NCBI GenBank assembly: GCA_002189035.1
Contig: CM007989.1
Coordinates: forward strand, 3,348,001-3,412,000
Direction of reading: 5' to 3'
Origin: Utricularia gibba
Taxonomy: Eukaryota > Streptophyta > Magnoliopsida > Lamiales > Lentibulariaceae
DNA: 64,000 nt
The notes beneath the pieces are model-generated. The model saw nothing but the letters and a program-made list of their open reading frames with translations. It had not been told where the DNA came from and ran no database searches. Both the position numbers and the translations under genes were made by a program. This document shows positions 16,692 through 28,137 of this stretch, piece by piece; within the stretch, counting starts at the first letter, position 1, and every line of letters begins with the position of its first letter.

Positions 16692-16758
16692 GTTGTGTTT
16701 CCGAGGTGTCCTTTTTTGTAGGGGGGAGTTCGGTTCTGGGGTTGGGAAGAAACTAACG

Positions 16759-19700
16759 ATGGCGATTTTCAGCAGGCCGGGGCCCAAGCTAAAGAGAACC
16801 AATCTCAACTACATGGTGGCGGCCGTCGTCCTCTGCACTGTATGTTACTTGATCGGGGCTTCACGTAGGGGAGGCGCCGGGGTCACCTCCGTCGCTATCT
16901 CCTGCGACGTCGCCGGTCCATCGGTCAAACCCAAAAACGAGGGTGAATCCGCCGCCGCGATCCATCTCGACTTCACCTCGCACCACTCCGCCGAGGCCAA
17001 GGTGCCCGTCGCTGACGAAGCGGAGGCGCGTGGAACCCACTTCCCGCCCTGCGATCCCAAATTCTCCGAGTACACCCCTTGCCAGGACACGGAGAGATCG
17101 CTGAAATTCGACAGGGAGATGCTCGTCTACCGGGAGCGCCACTGCCCCGACAACAACGAGCTTCTCAAGTGCCGAATCCCCGCGCCGCATGGCTATACGA
17201 CGCCGTTCCGGTGGCCAGACAGCCGTGACGTCGTCTGGTACGCAAACGTGCCACATAAGCATCTGACCGTAGAAAAAGCCGGTCAGAATTGGGTCCGGTT
17301 CGAGGGAGACCGGTTCAGTTTCCCCGGCGGCGGAACCATGTTCCCCCGCGGCGCCGACGCCTACATCGACGATATCGCAAAACTGATCAATCTCCGCGAC
17401 GGCTCCGTCAGAACCGCCATCGACACGGGATGCGGCGTAAGTAACGTGTCAGACACTTCGAAATTCACCCACCACCACCACCACCACCCAGTTAGCCTAA
17501 AACTACTATTATTACCATTTCCCCCATTTTTCAACTTGGGTCATTCCCTTTTCCGAAAAAAAATTGCTTTTTTGGAGCATACTTTCTTGAAAATAGCACA
17601 AAAATATTTCCAAGGATTATTGCACTAATTACCTTCCATGATGATTAATTAAGCATTGAATTTTTCAAAATTATTCCTAATCTCTCAACTGTGTCTTCTA
17701 CGTGCTTTTTAAAAGTGGTCAATTTTTTCAAATAAAGCAAGCCACGTTGCGTGACAATGAAAACTTAATTAGACGTGTATTGAATGAGCTATACCGATAG
17801 CGCCATTTTATGATTATGTTTATTACCCACAACATGCCTAAAAATTTCATAATATATGTTCATGACATCATCGCACCATGTCACATACCACGTAACACAT
17901 CTTGTTAGATATGTGATCATGTTATAGATAGCGGTTTTTTTCGAGCACTTTCGATTTTCTTGTTTTTTTCAAAATATCGGAAAAGGGAAGGCAAAAAGTT
18001 GTGTTTTTTTCTTGAATTATACTTCAAGAATGATTTTTTTAGTGAAATGGAATGAGAAGTTTGGTATAATTCCATGTGTGTACTGTTCTTTTTTTATTAT
18101 TATTTTGATTGTGTGACATGGGGGTGGGCAGGTTGCTAGCTTTGGAGCGTACTTGCTCTCTAGAGACATCTTACCGATGTCATTTGCCCCGAAGGACACG
18201 CATGAAGCACAGGTGCAATTTGCTCTGGAGCGAGGGGTTCCGGCGATGATCGGAATAATGGCGTCCGACCGGCTTCCGTACCCGGCCAGAGCCTTCGATA
18301 TTGCGCACTGCTCGCGGTGCTTGATCCCTTGGGGGCAATACGGTAATGAAGAGGAGTAGTTGATATTAGCTTCTTTCGAACATGGCTATGCTCACACTCT
18401 GGTTTCCTTTCAATAGATGGACTTTACTTGATCGAAGTTGATCGGGTTCTACGGCCGGGGGGTTACTGGATCCTCTCCGGGCCACCGGTGAATTGGCCGG
18501 TCCATTGGCAAGGGTGGAATCGAACACAAGAGGATCTCGACGAGGAGCAGAAGGGAATAGAGAGTGTAGCGAGGAGCCTTTGTTGGAAGAAATTAGTACA
18601 GAAAAATGACCTTGCTGTGTGGCAGAAGGCCACAAACCATCTCCATTGCAAGAAAAACAGAAGGGTCTTTAGAAAGCCTCCTTTCTGCCGGGGCACTGAC
18701 CCTGATAAAGCATGGTAACTCATAGAGATCAACATTTTTTCTTCATTATTTCAACCTGTTGAACTATGGTTTGTTTGTCTAACAGGTACACGAAGATGGA
18801 AGCCTGCTTGACACCCCTCCCCGAAGTTTCCGGTGTAAAGGAAGTGGCCGGTGGGCAGCTTGCGAAGTGGCCGGAGAGACTGACCGCCGCTCCTCCGAGG
18901 ATACAGTCCCAAAGCATAAATGGGGTAACCGTGGAATCCTTTGACGCAGACACAAAGCTTTGGAAGAAGCGAGTGGAGTACTACATGTCGATCGATTCCC
19001 AACTCGCTGAACCCGGCCGGTAACTTTCCCTCCCACATGCATATGTAACCATCCAAATGATGGCATATTTCTATGAGATTTCACTTAACCCTCTAGCTTC
19101 TTTTTGGTCTGATAGATACAGAAACCTGCTGGACATGAATGCTCAACTAGGCGGCTTTGCAGCAGCGCTTGTCGAATATCCTGTCTGGGTTATGAACGTC
19201 GTCCCTGTCGAGGCCGAAACCGATACCCTCGGAGTTGTATATGAACGTGGACTCATCGGCACTTACCAGAGCTGGTACGCCCTCATCATCTTGCATCTAA
19301 TTTTCAATACCTTCACTGGTTATTCAATGGCGTTCACACCTGCTGTAAAAAAAAAGAAAGTACCTGTGGGGTTCTCAGTGGTGACCTTTAGTACAAAGGG
19401 TGTATTTTTAATTCACAAATTGACTGTACTGAAAACGATGCCTTCATTGCACGCAGGTGCGAAGCCATGTCGACGTATCCAAGAACCTACGACTTCATCC
19501 ACGCCGACTCAGTATTCACCCTTTACCGGGACAGGTGGATCTTTTTACGTACAAAACATCACATCATATTACACTGATCCGCTATCAAGATAGCTGCAAT
19601 CTTGATGATGGGTCTTCATTCTCATCCGGGTACTGAAAATGACCTCGCCCTCAGGTGCAAACTGGAGGACATCGTGCTGGAAATGGATCGGATCCTCCGC

Positions 19701-19898
19701 CCACAAGGGACGGTCGTCATTCGCGACGACGTCGATGTGATCGCCGATGTGAAGCAGCTGCTAGCGCGAGTCGAGTGGGACAGCGTGATGGCGGATCACG
19801 AAGACGGTCCCCTTGTACGCCAGAAGGTTATCGTCGCCACGAAGAAGTACTGGACGGCACCGGCGGAGGACGCTGGCGGAGCAAATACATCGGAATAG
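16759..19898 (+). CDS. Golgi SAM-dependent methyltransferase, PMT15/16/18 clade (DUF248)
   Basis: Probable pectin (homogalacturonan) methyltransferase of the QUASIMODO2-like family, a type II membrane protein facing the Golgi lumen. Seven exons (16759-17436, 18132-18342, 18417-18714, 18786-19019, 19116-19274, 19457-19534, 19655-19898) total 1902 nt, or 633 aa, the usual size. A short cytosolic N-terminus is followed by one membrane span ([18 protein letters not shown], about residues 19-36). Then come the CQD/ERHCP region, the SAM-binding motif [13 protein letters not shown], the HCSRCLIPW block, and [16 protein letters not shown]. The protein family is certain; the exact acceptor substrate is inferred. 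Intron 1 contains a CCA microsatellite near 17468-17490. It is tail to tail with the ARM gene. Confidence 0.92.
17467..17490 (+). repeat. (CCA)n microsatellite in PMT intron 1
   Basis: About seven CCA units directly follow the 5' splice site region of intron 1. They are read through by the open frame as a His run, but the GTAAGT donor at 17437 removes them. Confidence 0.7.
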
Positions 19899-20267
19899 CA
19901 GCATATGGTCCCCCGGAATGCTTTCATTTTTCTATATATAATTTTTGCTTTTTTTTTCTATTTTTTTTTTTTCTGGTATGGGTATTCATTTGATGTATTT
20001 GTTTATATGTACTAAAATTGTGTCTGAAAATGAAACAATTCATGATTCATTTGAATCACTACACTGCATTCGGACAGGTTTGTATGTATTTTAACAACCA
20101 TCATGAAGTGGAGAAAAGATGTTTCTGGAGTTTTCCTAGTTTAAAGGTGCCCAAGAAGACAACTGCTGCTGATATTTATACAGGAAGATGCATTGGATTG
20201 GCATCTCACATGGCGAACACAATCTACTTAACAGCACAACAAGAGGAACAAGTTGGTGGGTTGCTTT
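19899..20267. other. Convergent 3' region between PMT and the ARM gene
   Basis: T-rich 3' UTR sequence next to the PMT stop, including a pyrimidine run at about 19945-19975. No gene is seen. Confidence 0.55.
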
Positions 20268-21953
20268 CTACTCCATGACGAAAAAGCTTCTGAGTTTTGC
20301 TCCATCGAGCCGGTCCAGCAGCTTCTTTGCACTGGGAATGCCGGATTCAACGAGTTTCTTGAGATATCCGATCGCCCCGTAGGAGATCATCAGCTTCCTG
20401 CGTTTGCTGCTTGAGGAGAGCGCTACGAGGCAGAGGACAGCGTACTTCTTTGCTGTGTTTTGCGGGCTGGGGTTGAGTAAAGCAACCAGATTTGGTATGC
20501 TTTTGTCATCTTTCTTCACTTCTCTGCAATTGCTGGAAATGGTGATCAAGCTGGCAACAGCTTGCGCAGCAACTTCCCTAGTGGCGTTGGCTTTTGCTTC
20601 AAGCATGGCAACAAGAAAAGGGATGCATCCGGCTTCTCCTACAAGCCGTTTCATCTCATTCGTGGTGCAAATTCGGCAGATTGCTGAGGCTGCAGCTTGC
20701 TGTGCTCCGACGGAACCTTTGTTTAGAATGTGGGATAGCTTCGGCACAAGTCCGGAGGAGATTAGAACCTCTGTTGAGGCAGTGGTGACCAAGTTTCTTA
20801 ATGCAACAGCGGCTGATTCATGAGGGAATGGGCCATCTAGATAAGCTAGCAAACTTCGGATTCCGCCTTCTGCAATAGTGCATCTTCTGAGAGCATCATT
20901 GCTCGCCGTAAGATTCTGCAAACATTCAGCTGCATGTTCCTTTGATCCCAGCAAAGCACCACGAGAAAGAAGCTCGATCATGACCTGTATAATCCCCTCA
21001 TCAGCTAGAGTTTGGTGTGTCTCAGGCACCGCGGATAGGTTCTTCAGTGTACATGCAGCTGCAGCCTGCAAAACTGACTCCCCATTTTGACAAATCTCTA
21101 TCAATGGCCGCACACCACCATGGCCAACAACTGAACGAGATGTTTCAGGCGATCTGGACAGCCATTGGAGTGCAACGATGGCCTTCTCCTTTCCTAGAGA
21201 ACTCCCAGATTCGATAAGTCTTATGAGTGGCGGTAGCACCCCTTCAGAAACGAGCCAATCCTTGCAACTCCCACATTCTGCTAGAGAGCAGATGATGGTG
21301 ACAGTTTTCTCTCTGATTTTGGGAGACGTGGCAGTGAGCAGCTGAACCAGAGCTGTGATATTGCTTCGTCTTATGACGGCCATAACATTCTTTTCATCCT
21401 CCTTCATCACTTCCAGCAGGTTATCCAGTGCTTTGTGCTTCGATTCCAAATTACCAATTTGGAGGCGAGCAAACAATTCATATAAATTCCCACGAAAAAC
21501 TGATGCCTCTGGCACTGCTGATGTACTTGGTGCTGTAGTTGGAATGGACACCTCCCCAAGAACACCAGTTTTGATCAAGAGTCCAAAATCCCGTAGATTC
21601 ATATCTAGCTTTCCAGCAAGTGCATCAAGATTGCTTTGCATGTGAAGCTTTCCTTCATACTTCTGCTTCATGCAACAATCAGCCAACTCAATGACTTCTT
21701 TCAAGGTTACACAAACAGCCTGCAGCTGCTCCTTACAAAGAGCATTCCTGGAAAAGCAAGGATGAGTGGATAAATCTGATAATCTTGAAGGAATCCTCTC
21801 TAACTTTGAGATGATCATCTTCCATTTCACAGGGAACCCGGTCACCTCTCTGGCTGTATGCAGTGCCCTTGGCGCAAGTTCTTGCACACGAGAAAGCCAT
21901 TCTTCAGTTGAAAGGCCACTGGAAGCAGAATTCTCCATCTTACAATCGGTCAT
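20268..21953 (-). CDS. ARM-repeat protein (At2g45720-like), function unknown
   Basis: One uninterrupted coding exon of 561 aa starting MTDCKMENSAS. The N-terminal third is helical and family-specific (WLSRVQELAPRALHTAREV). From about residue 180 on there are tandem armadillo repeats, for example EKAIVALQWLSRSPETS, AAACTLKNLSAVPETH and AAASAICRICTTNEMKR, forming a superhelical protein-binding surface. No U-box or catalytic domain is visible, so it is not an evident E3 ligase. The ATG at 21953 was chosen. The open frame continues upstream only from a GTG codon, and a 3' splice site (TTTCAG) lies just upstream, suggesting an intron in the 5' UTR. It neighbours the PMT gene as it does in Arabidopsis. 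Confidence 0.88.
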   Translation of the reverse strand: MTDCKMENSASSGLSTEEWLSRVQELAPRALHTAREVTGFPVKWKMIISKLERIPSRLSDLSTHPCFSRNALCKEQLQAVCVTLKEVIELADCCMKQKYEGKLHMQSNLDALAGKLDMNLRDFGLLIKTGVLGEVSIPTTAPSTSAVPEASVFRGNLYELFARLQIGNLESKHKALDNLLEVMKEDEKNVMAVIRRSNITALVQLLTATSPKIREKTVTIICSLAECGSCKDWLVSEGVLPPLIRLIESGSSLGKEKAIVALQWLSRSPETSRSVVGHGGVRPLIEICQNGESVLQAAAACTLKNLSAVPETHQTLADEGIIQVMIELLSRGALLGSKEHAAECLQNLTASNDALRRCTIAEGGIRSLLAYLDGPFPHESAAVALRNLVTTASTEVLISSGLVPKLSHILNKGSVGAQQAAASAICRICTTNEMKRLVGEAGCIPFLVAMLEAKANATREVAAQAVASLITISSNCREVKKDDKSIPNLVALLNPSPQNTAKKYAVLCLVALSSSSKRRKLMISYGAIGYLKKLVESGIPSAKKLLDRLDGAKLRSFFVME

Positions 21954-23652
21954 GATGCGTACACTCAATCTAGCAGAAAACCTGAAAGAATACACATAAA
22001 AGTGGACCATCAAATCTTCATCACAGATGAGGTAACCCGTACGTGCATACGACCCAGAAAATTCCAGTCTCTGAGAAGAATACAGATGACCAGATTCCAC
22101 AAAAACAAGTAGAAAGTGGTCAGGTAACTACACATTTTTCAGACCACTGAAAAGCATATACGCAATGACAAACTCAGACGAAAGCAGAAAATTTCAGATA
22201 ATGAACCTTCTTAGTGGCTGTTCGGATGAACAAAAGGAACCTTTTCAATCAGCAAAAACTCAATCGAAAAATGCAGATTCCTAGATATATTGTTCATCAT
22301 TCTTAAAGAAAAGGGAGAACCTTTTTAAGAAACCGGGGAGCTGGATGAGACCGACAGTAGCCTAACAAATTATAACATTGAAATCTTAGAAATTTCTATG
22401 GTGATGAATAAAGTATGTTAGTGGACCACAGAAAAGGACTTCCCTTGAAAGAGAAGGTAAGAGCTCAATCACAAAAGCAACACAAACTTACAATAAAGTA
22501 GGTTCCAACTGCTAGACTACCCCTTAAGATGATCTCCTCTTAACCTGGAATTCAAGGCACTCTACAGCTTCTCGAAACCCACTACGTCACTTGTTTACTT
22601 TATCTGTAAGCAAAGTCCATCAATTAAAAACAATGTCAAAATTCCGAAAGGATATAAAAGGCGATACATTTTCATTTCAGGATACCTAAACGAAGAAGCC
22701 GAGTAATTGTCTACCCCAGAAGCAGTCAGCAATTACATATGAAACGAAGCAGGAAAAGTGAGAAGCACCAAAGATGACAAAGACCTCATTCCTCTCCGAT
22801 CCTTAGTGCCAAATTGCAGATACCCAGAAACCCACGAAAACGGAGGAAAAACCGAAGAAGGCCAAGTGCTCCGGGCAAAACATTTAAGACTTCAGTAGGC
22901 TCAAGCTCAGAGTTCAAACTCCAAACAACCCCATTTCAATAATCACCCCCATTCACTTCTTCACTCTACAAAATGAGGGCCGTCGGAAATCTTTCTCTTT
23001 CTCTCTCCAGGTCCAGGACCCAACGAACGAATTTCTGGTAACGCCGTTACGGGTAAAGACCAATTAATTAATTGATATACAGCCAAAAGAAATAAGGTAT
23101 GTGGATCCGACGGTCGTAAACGACTCAGCATCCGACCGTTGAGAGTGGTGGACTTCCAAATTTTGAAATAACAACAGGATGGTTTCTGTCAATCAAGGAC
23201 GACGTGATGATGTGGCGGCGCCGGAGCGTCAAGTGGGGACACGGTGTCCGGTCGTTTTTCATGTTGGTTCCCATTCCCATGGCATGCGCTGGATGCACGT
23301 TTCCAGTACATCCCTCTCCCGCGTCGCGGTTGTCACACTCACACTTGGTGAGTTAACTAATTGTCCAAACTAAGACAGAGTTGCCTTCCCTTATTACATC
23401 CAGATTAATCAAGAGATTTTATTCTAAAATTGTCCAAACTAAGACAGGGCATTCATTTTTTTCTTGATCCCTGAACAAGGTGGCAAGTAATTTTGTAAAG
23501 CTGGGCTGACTAGTGATTGCCTGATCAGTAGTTAACAAAATATGTACATGACTCCATGTTTTAGAACTCTATGACTGCATTTTGGTTGGATGGAGTTGAG
23601 GAACAATCAGGCAATGGCAATCCTTCAAAAAGCTCACGCCGCTGGCGTTGTT
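21954..23652. other. ARM gene 5' UTR/promoter and 3' flank of the SR-like gene
   Basis: No conserved frames. The ARM leader probably extends to about 23.0 kb, where pyrimidine-rich sequence resembles a plant 5' UTR start. The stretch from about 23.4 kb to 23.65 kb should be the 3' UTR of the minus-strand SR-like gene. Confidence 0.45.
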
Positions 23653-24856
23653 CTAAGTCTCAAGCTGGCCGGAGTTCTCATGGATTGGTGCTGCCGGCAA
23701 TCTGCAGCCTTGGGAGCTTTCGTCTTGGCCGGGATTGGGTACCGGCTGAGGGATGTGATCAGGCCTATCCATCTGCTCAATAGATCTGCCCCTGTGGTAT
23801 GGACTTGGAGAGCTTGGATGGATATAGTCTTCTGCGTCCGCAAATCTCTCGGTCCATCTTTTGTTGGGGCAGTACACACTTCTGATGTCATCATCGTGCC
23901 GCATTGCGAACTCCACATGAATGGTGTGATCCATAAGCTTGCTGCAATGGAGTAATAATGGTGAGGAACATAGTCAAAAAACGCAGTGCATACTGGTGTT
24001 AAGCAACACGAGCCTCATGTGGGTGGCCTCCAAAGCGCGGGCTGCATCGTCTAGCAACTCGTACTCCACAAATGCAAAATGCCTTCGTCTACGGACGGAG
24101 GCGATTCGTCCATACTGCTCAAAGTGCCTCTCAATGTTTTCGGTCCTGGTGTTAATAGGATCGAAGTTAACAACAAACAAAGTTTTTGAAGGCCTTGTGT
24201 TGGTGGCTGAGTATCTTCTTAAGCAATCTGGCCTCCTGAAAGCATTGTGCTCTGGCTGCAAGTGAAAACCATGATGATGGAAATTAAAATCGAGTTCAGC
24301 GGCTCATGTGTTCTACACCAAATGAAGCAATGATGATAGAGGTCTCAAACCAGGGCGAGAAGGTGAAAGCACCTTAGGCCTTGTCCACTCAACACGGAGT
24401 GGCTGTCCTTTCCTACCAAAGTCCATTCCATCAAGTTTCTTGATTGCATTTTCTGCATCACGCTCATCCAGCATGTGGATGAAGGCATATCCTGCAACGC
24501 CATAATATTGAACCAAATCCAATCAACAAACGCCTTAGTTGAAGGGTTCACTTCCACATACAGTCAAAGTCATGCTATTTGACACAAATCCCTGCAATAC
24601 GGGAGAGAAAGAAAAGGGAAAAAATATGTATGCAGGAAACACAAGACCTACCAACATTTTTAATTCGTGAAACACTGTATACACATCTAAAATCACCATT
24701 CCAGTAATCACTGAAACATCAGTGCAGAAAATAAAAAAAGAAATGATTACCAGCTTTAAGATCTACTCTTTCAAGCTTCCCGAATTTCCTGAAAAGGCGT
24801 TCAACAGTAGACTGCTGAACACCATACTCAAGATTCCCACAAAAAAGCACCCTCAT
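23653..24856 (-). CDS. SR-like splicing factor with two RRMs (RS31/RS40 type) lacking an RS domain
   Basis: Resembles plant RS-subfamily splicing regulators. Exons 24856-24751, 24491-24373, 24255-24014 and 23941-23653 give 251 aa. RRM1 (MRVLFCGNLEYGVQQSTVER, then GYAFIHMLDERDAENAIKKL) and RRM2 (TRPSKTLFVVNFDPINTRT, then FAFVEYELLDDAARALEA) match RS40/RS31 closely. After about residue 160, where relatives carry a long Arg/Ser-rich tail, this protein has about 90 residues with almost no RS dipeptides (SPSPYHRGRSIEQMDRP is the nearest) and then stops. The last intron uses either a GC-AG pair (AG|GCTCGT), which restores the family residues SKLMD, or a weak GT-AG pair giving RLLMD. A splice acceptor just upstream of the ATG suggests a 5' UTR intron. 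It may be a diverged or decaying paralogue. Confidence 0.75.
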
Positions 24857-25706
24857 GATCTTGCAACCTCCTGCAATAATGCAACTTGCATCTACCTGAT
24901 TAGAAAAAAGCCACACAAAGTTTTCCAATCTCCTATGATGCACAATTTAATAAGAAGAAATAACCCTGCTCTGAAAAGGTAAACTGGGTAACAAAAAAAT
25001 GCACCTACTCCACATCCCATGGGCAAAAACTATTGCGCATTTTCGTAAATTAAGCATTTCACAAGTTAACACCTCGCAAAAACGTAAAACTTCAAAAATA
25101 CGCGAGAAGATACCTGAAAAGCTTGTAAACACTAAGCTCAGATCACCATTATCACGAATATAAAGAAGAACTCGTCGAAATCGTAAAAAATTCGAGCTCG
25201 AGTTGACTCCGGGAGTCGCACATTCCGAAGCTCTCAAGTGCTCGGAATTTTAGCCCGCTCACTTGCATTCAGAATGGGCTTCATTTTTTGGACTACCCAG
25301 TAACTCATTAATAGCGGGCTCCAAACGTAATGGGCTCCAGCTCTGGGCCCATATAAGCTAGGGCAGATATGGGAGCACGTGACACAAATCCAAGCCAATC
25401 AATAAATAATTTTAGTTTCGCAGATCATGGGCCCAGTACTAGTCCGCTTCTTCCATTGTTGGGTCGACCCACGTATTTGATTCGAGTCGTGTCTTCTTGT
25501 TTTTATTTTTCTTTTCATCGAATGAATTAAAAATTTGATAATGTGTTAACTATTATAATGAAAAAAATATTCATATATAATATAAATTTATTTAACTTGG
25601 TATATAAAAGAAAATATACGAATGAACACTTTTATAAATCACCTTTAACATACGAAAAAGCACGTTGGATGAAAATAAAAGGCTATCATCAACATCACAT
25701 TCTTGG
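24857..25706. other. SR-like gene leader/promoter and 3' flank of the GARP gene
   Basis: Holds the 5' UTR of the SR-like gene (the acceptor TTGCAG lies directly before its ATG exon) and an AT-rich spacer from 25.5 to 25.7 kb. No further gene is seen. Confidence 0.45.
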
Positions 25707-27850
25707 CTAGTAGAGTAAAAAGCTATCGTCAATGTGGAAATCCCACTTGATCTGGTTAGCAGCGCCTGCGTTGGGCTGTTGACCTAGAAGATGATCTAAA
25801 TACTGGTCTTCCGGCGGTAACAATGCCGGAGAATAAACGTGCTCGGCGATGTGGTCGAAGATCGGAGTGGGGCTGTAATACTGAAGTTCATCATCCCCTG
25901 GCTTTTCCTGCAAACTGTAGTTCTTTGAAGAAGACATGGGGAAAGCCAGGTGTTCTTGAGATGGGCTCCAGTGGGGCACCATGATCTGATTTCCATCACC
26001 ATGACCCCCCACTGCTTCACCTAGAAGGAAAGATCCAAGTGAATGTTCCACTTCTTTGCTGGCGCAGCTACTACTTGAATCTTCGAGTTTCACCCGCTGA
26101 ACAGAGATCTGACTGTTCGTCATTACATAACCAGTGAAATGGCCAATGTGGTGTTTGCAGTCATCACCGGGGAAGACAACTTCGATGGGGAGTGGTAGCA
26201 AGCTTATCATCTGGTCAGTGCAACTGAGGATATCCGGCATTTCTGGTCCACTTTGTCCATGAATTCTTGAAGCGCTGGGACCTCCACAAAACCCCAGCTT
26301 CGACGTGGAGCCTGAAGAGAATGCCTCGTCGGAATACAAACTCTGTAAACTGGATGTAGTGATGAGCATTTCGGGAACAAAACTTGTTCCCAAAGATCTG
26401 TATATTCCCTTTAAAGTGTGAGATGCACATTGCCCTTCCAAGTCCTCTTTCGTGTTGCTACTGGAGACCGAGGGATCATCACTTCCAAAGCTCTTCATAG
26501 AATTTCGATATTTCTGCACATGATAAGGAGAAACATGCAGCAAGAATACAGCAATACAAAAAAGAAAATAATGAAAGCCAGAAAGCATCTAACCAGCCCG
26601 TTATTATTCACCATTAAGCAAAATATCCATCAGGATTCACAATTAAATGCTTTTAATTAATGGATTTCCTGTAAGAAATTTGTATGCTAAACCTCCGGTT
26701 CATGCTTGATTTATCTAAGAGGTTTGAAGAACAAACCTGTAAATGACTGGCTATTTGCTCTCTTGTAAGATCAGGAACTCCCATGACTTCAAGTATTCTC
26801 TTGGGGACTGCATCTGCTCTCCACCAAAGAGAAAAGAAATTAGTAATTTTGATGAAGAGATAAGGAAGTAAAGGATTAACAAGGGCTTACACTCCGGTCC
26901 CAGCTGAATGCAGGCCTTCACAAATCTTGAATGTAAATCTGCAGTCCATTCAACTCGTTTCTTTCGCAAATGACATTTCTTGAGCTTTATTGAATTTCCT
27001 CTGTGAGTTGAAGTCGGTGCAGGCATATAACTTTCATAAGCAACAGAGTCTCTCAGAATGGGTTCCTGCCGTTGAACTCCAAAATCCAGCTCTGAAAAGA
27101 CAGAAACATTACATCAGAAATTATACTGGAGCACTCCATCATGAACTCCAAACTGCAATCTCTACCTTCCTGTACACGGTGATGAAGCATTTCATGAACG
27201 ATCAAATTACAAGAAGGGTTAGTATACTAGCATGTGTATGTACACGACAGAGACAAGGAGAAACAACAGAGAAAAGGATGAGTAACAAAAAAAAAAGGGA
27301 GAAGGTTCAGCTTACTTTTAATGTCAAACAACCTATTATAACAGGAGGATGAATAAATTGAACTACCAACTTAAACAAGGGGAAAAAATGCCATGCAAAA
27401 ATCTAATGGCACACATTGTCTTCTATACTTGCAAGGACTTACACGTTTGTGATCAAATGAATGCTTGATTCATATGGCAATAAATGAATAATACATTAAA
27501 ACAGGTGAAAATTCTCAGTGAGATTTCCATTATGTATAGTTACTACACACCGAGAAATCATATCGCAAAAGCAATCAACATTAAATTCAAAATATTTCCA
27601 CCATCTGAACAAAATGCAATCATTTCTGTATTTAAGATCAAGATATGGGATTGCAGGAAAATACCTTGCTTCATTCGAGCCAGTGGACAGCCCTGGCATT
27701 GGCTGAAGAAACAGTGGATGCACTACAAAATCATATCAGATTTCAATAACAAATCAAAGTTTTAAAAATACCAATAAATCATGTGTAAAATTACTTAAGA
27801 GAGTTGCATGAATATGAAGACAGGGGAAAAATAAAAAGAACCTGATCCAT
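25707..27850 (-). CDS. GARP-family (Myb-SHAQKYF) transcription factor
   Basis: Nuclear DNA-binding protein. Exons 27850-27842, 27722-27665, 27091-26891, 26816-26737 and 26513-25707 total 1155 nt, or 384 aa. The single Myb-like GARP domain spans three exons (about residues 65-120): KKRVEWTADLHSRFVKAC, DAVPKRILEVMGVPDLTREQ, then ASHLQKYR, where SHLQKY is the SHAQKYF-type motif. It most resembles the DNA-binding part of type-B response regulators, but no receiver domain precedes it. The rest is acidic and Ser-rich and ends in HIDDSFLLY. The N-terminus is the weak part. The reading frame needs either ATG 27850 (a 9-nt first coding exon) or ATG 27674. Another ATG at 27890 opens a different frame that does not connect. 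The target genes are unknown. Confidence 0.75.
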
Positions 27851-28137
27851 TGCCGTACTGTTTACTACAAACAGATTTCAATCCGGTCATCTTGATCCTC
27901 AGGATATTCCAAATCATAGCATGTCATCTTCACCAATTCGTCAACATTCACGAGGCCAGTTTTTGTTAACACAAGAAAACAAAGCCCCTTGAACAAATTC
28001 TTCGACAAAATTAGTGAACTGAAATGCCATCACATCAGACAAAATGACATGACCCACTAGCATTAACGCTAATAGAAGAATCAACAAAACGGACAACCCA
28101 AAAGGTGTGGATCATTTGTGAGCTGAGGATGGATTAA

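Larger units (their letters stand above)
14173..16758. other. AT-rich spacer between the F-box gene and PMT
   Basis: Contains the two outward promoters. The middle (14.5-15.9 kb) is AT-rich and without conserved frames. One short tRNA-like/SINE-like stretch is noted separately. The distal 600 bp are less AT-rich and presumably form the PMT promoter. Confidence 0.5.

Noticed and set aside
16669-16758. In-frame ATG 30 codons upstream of the chosen PMT start
   Set aside because: It lies upstream of the probable TATA box, and family members start close to the MA..RPGPK-type sequence.
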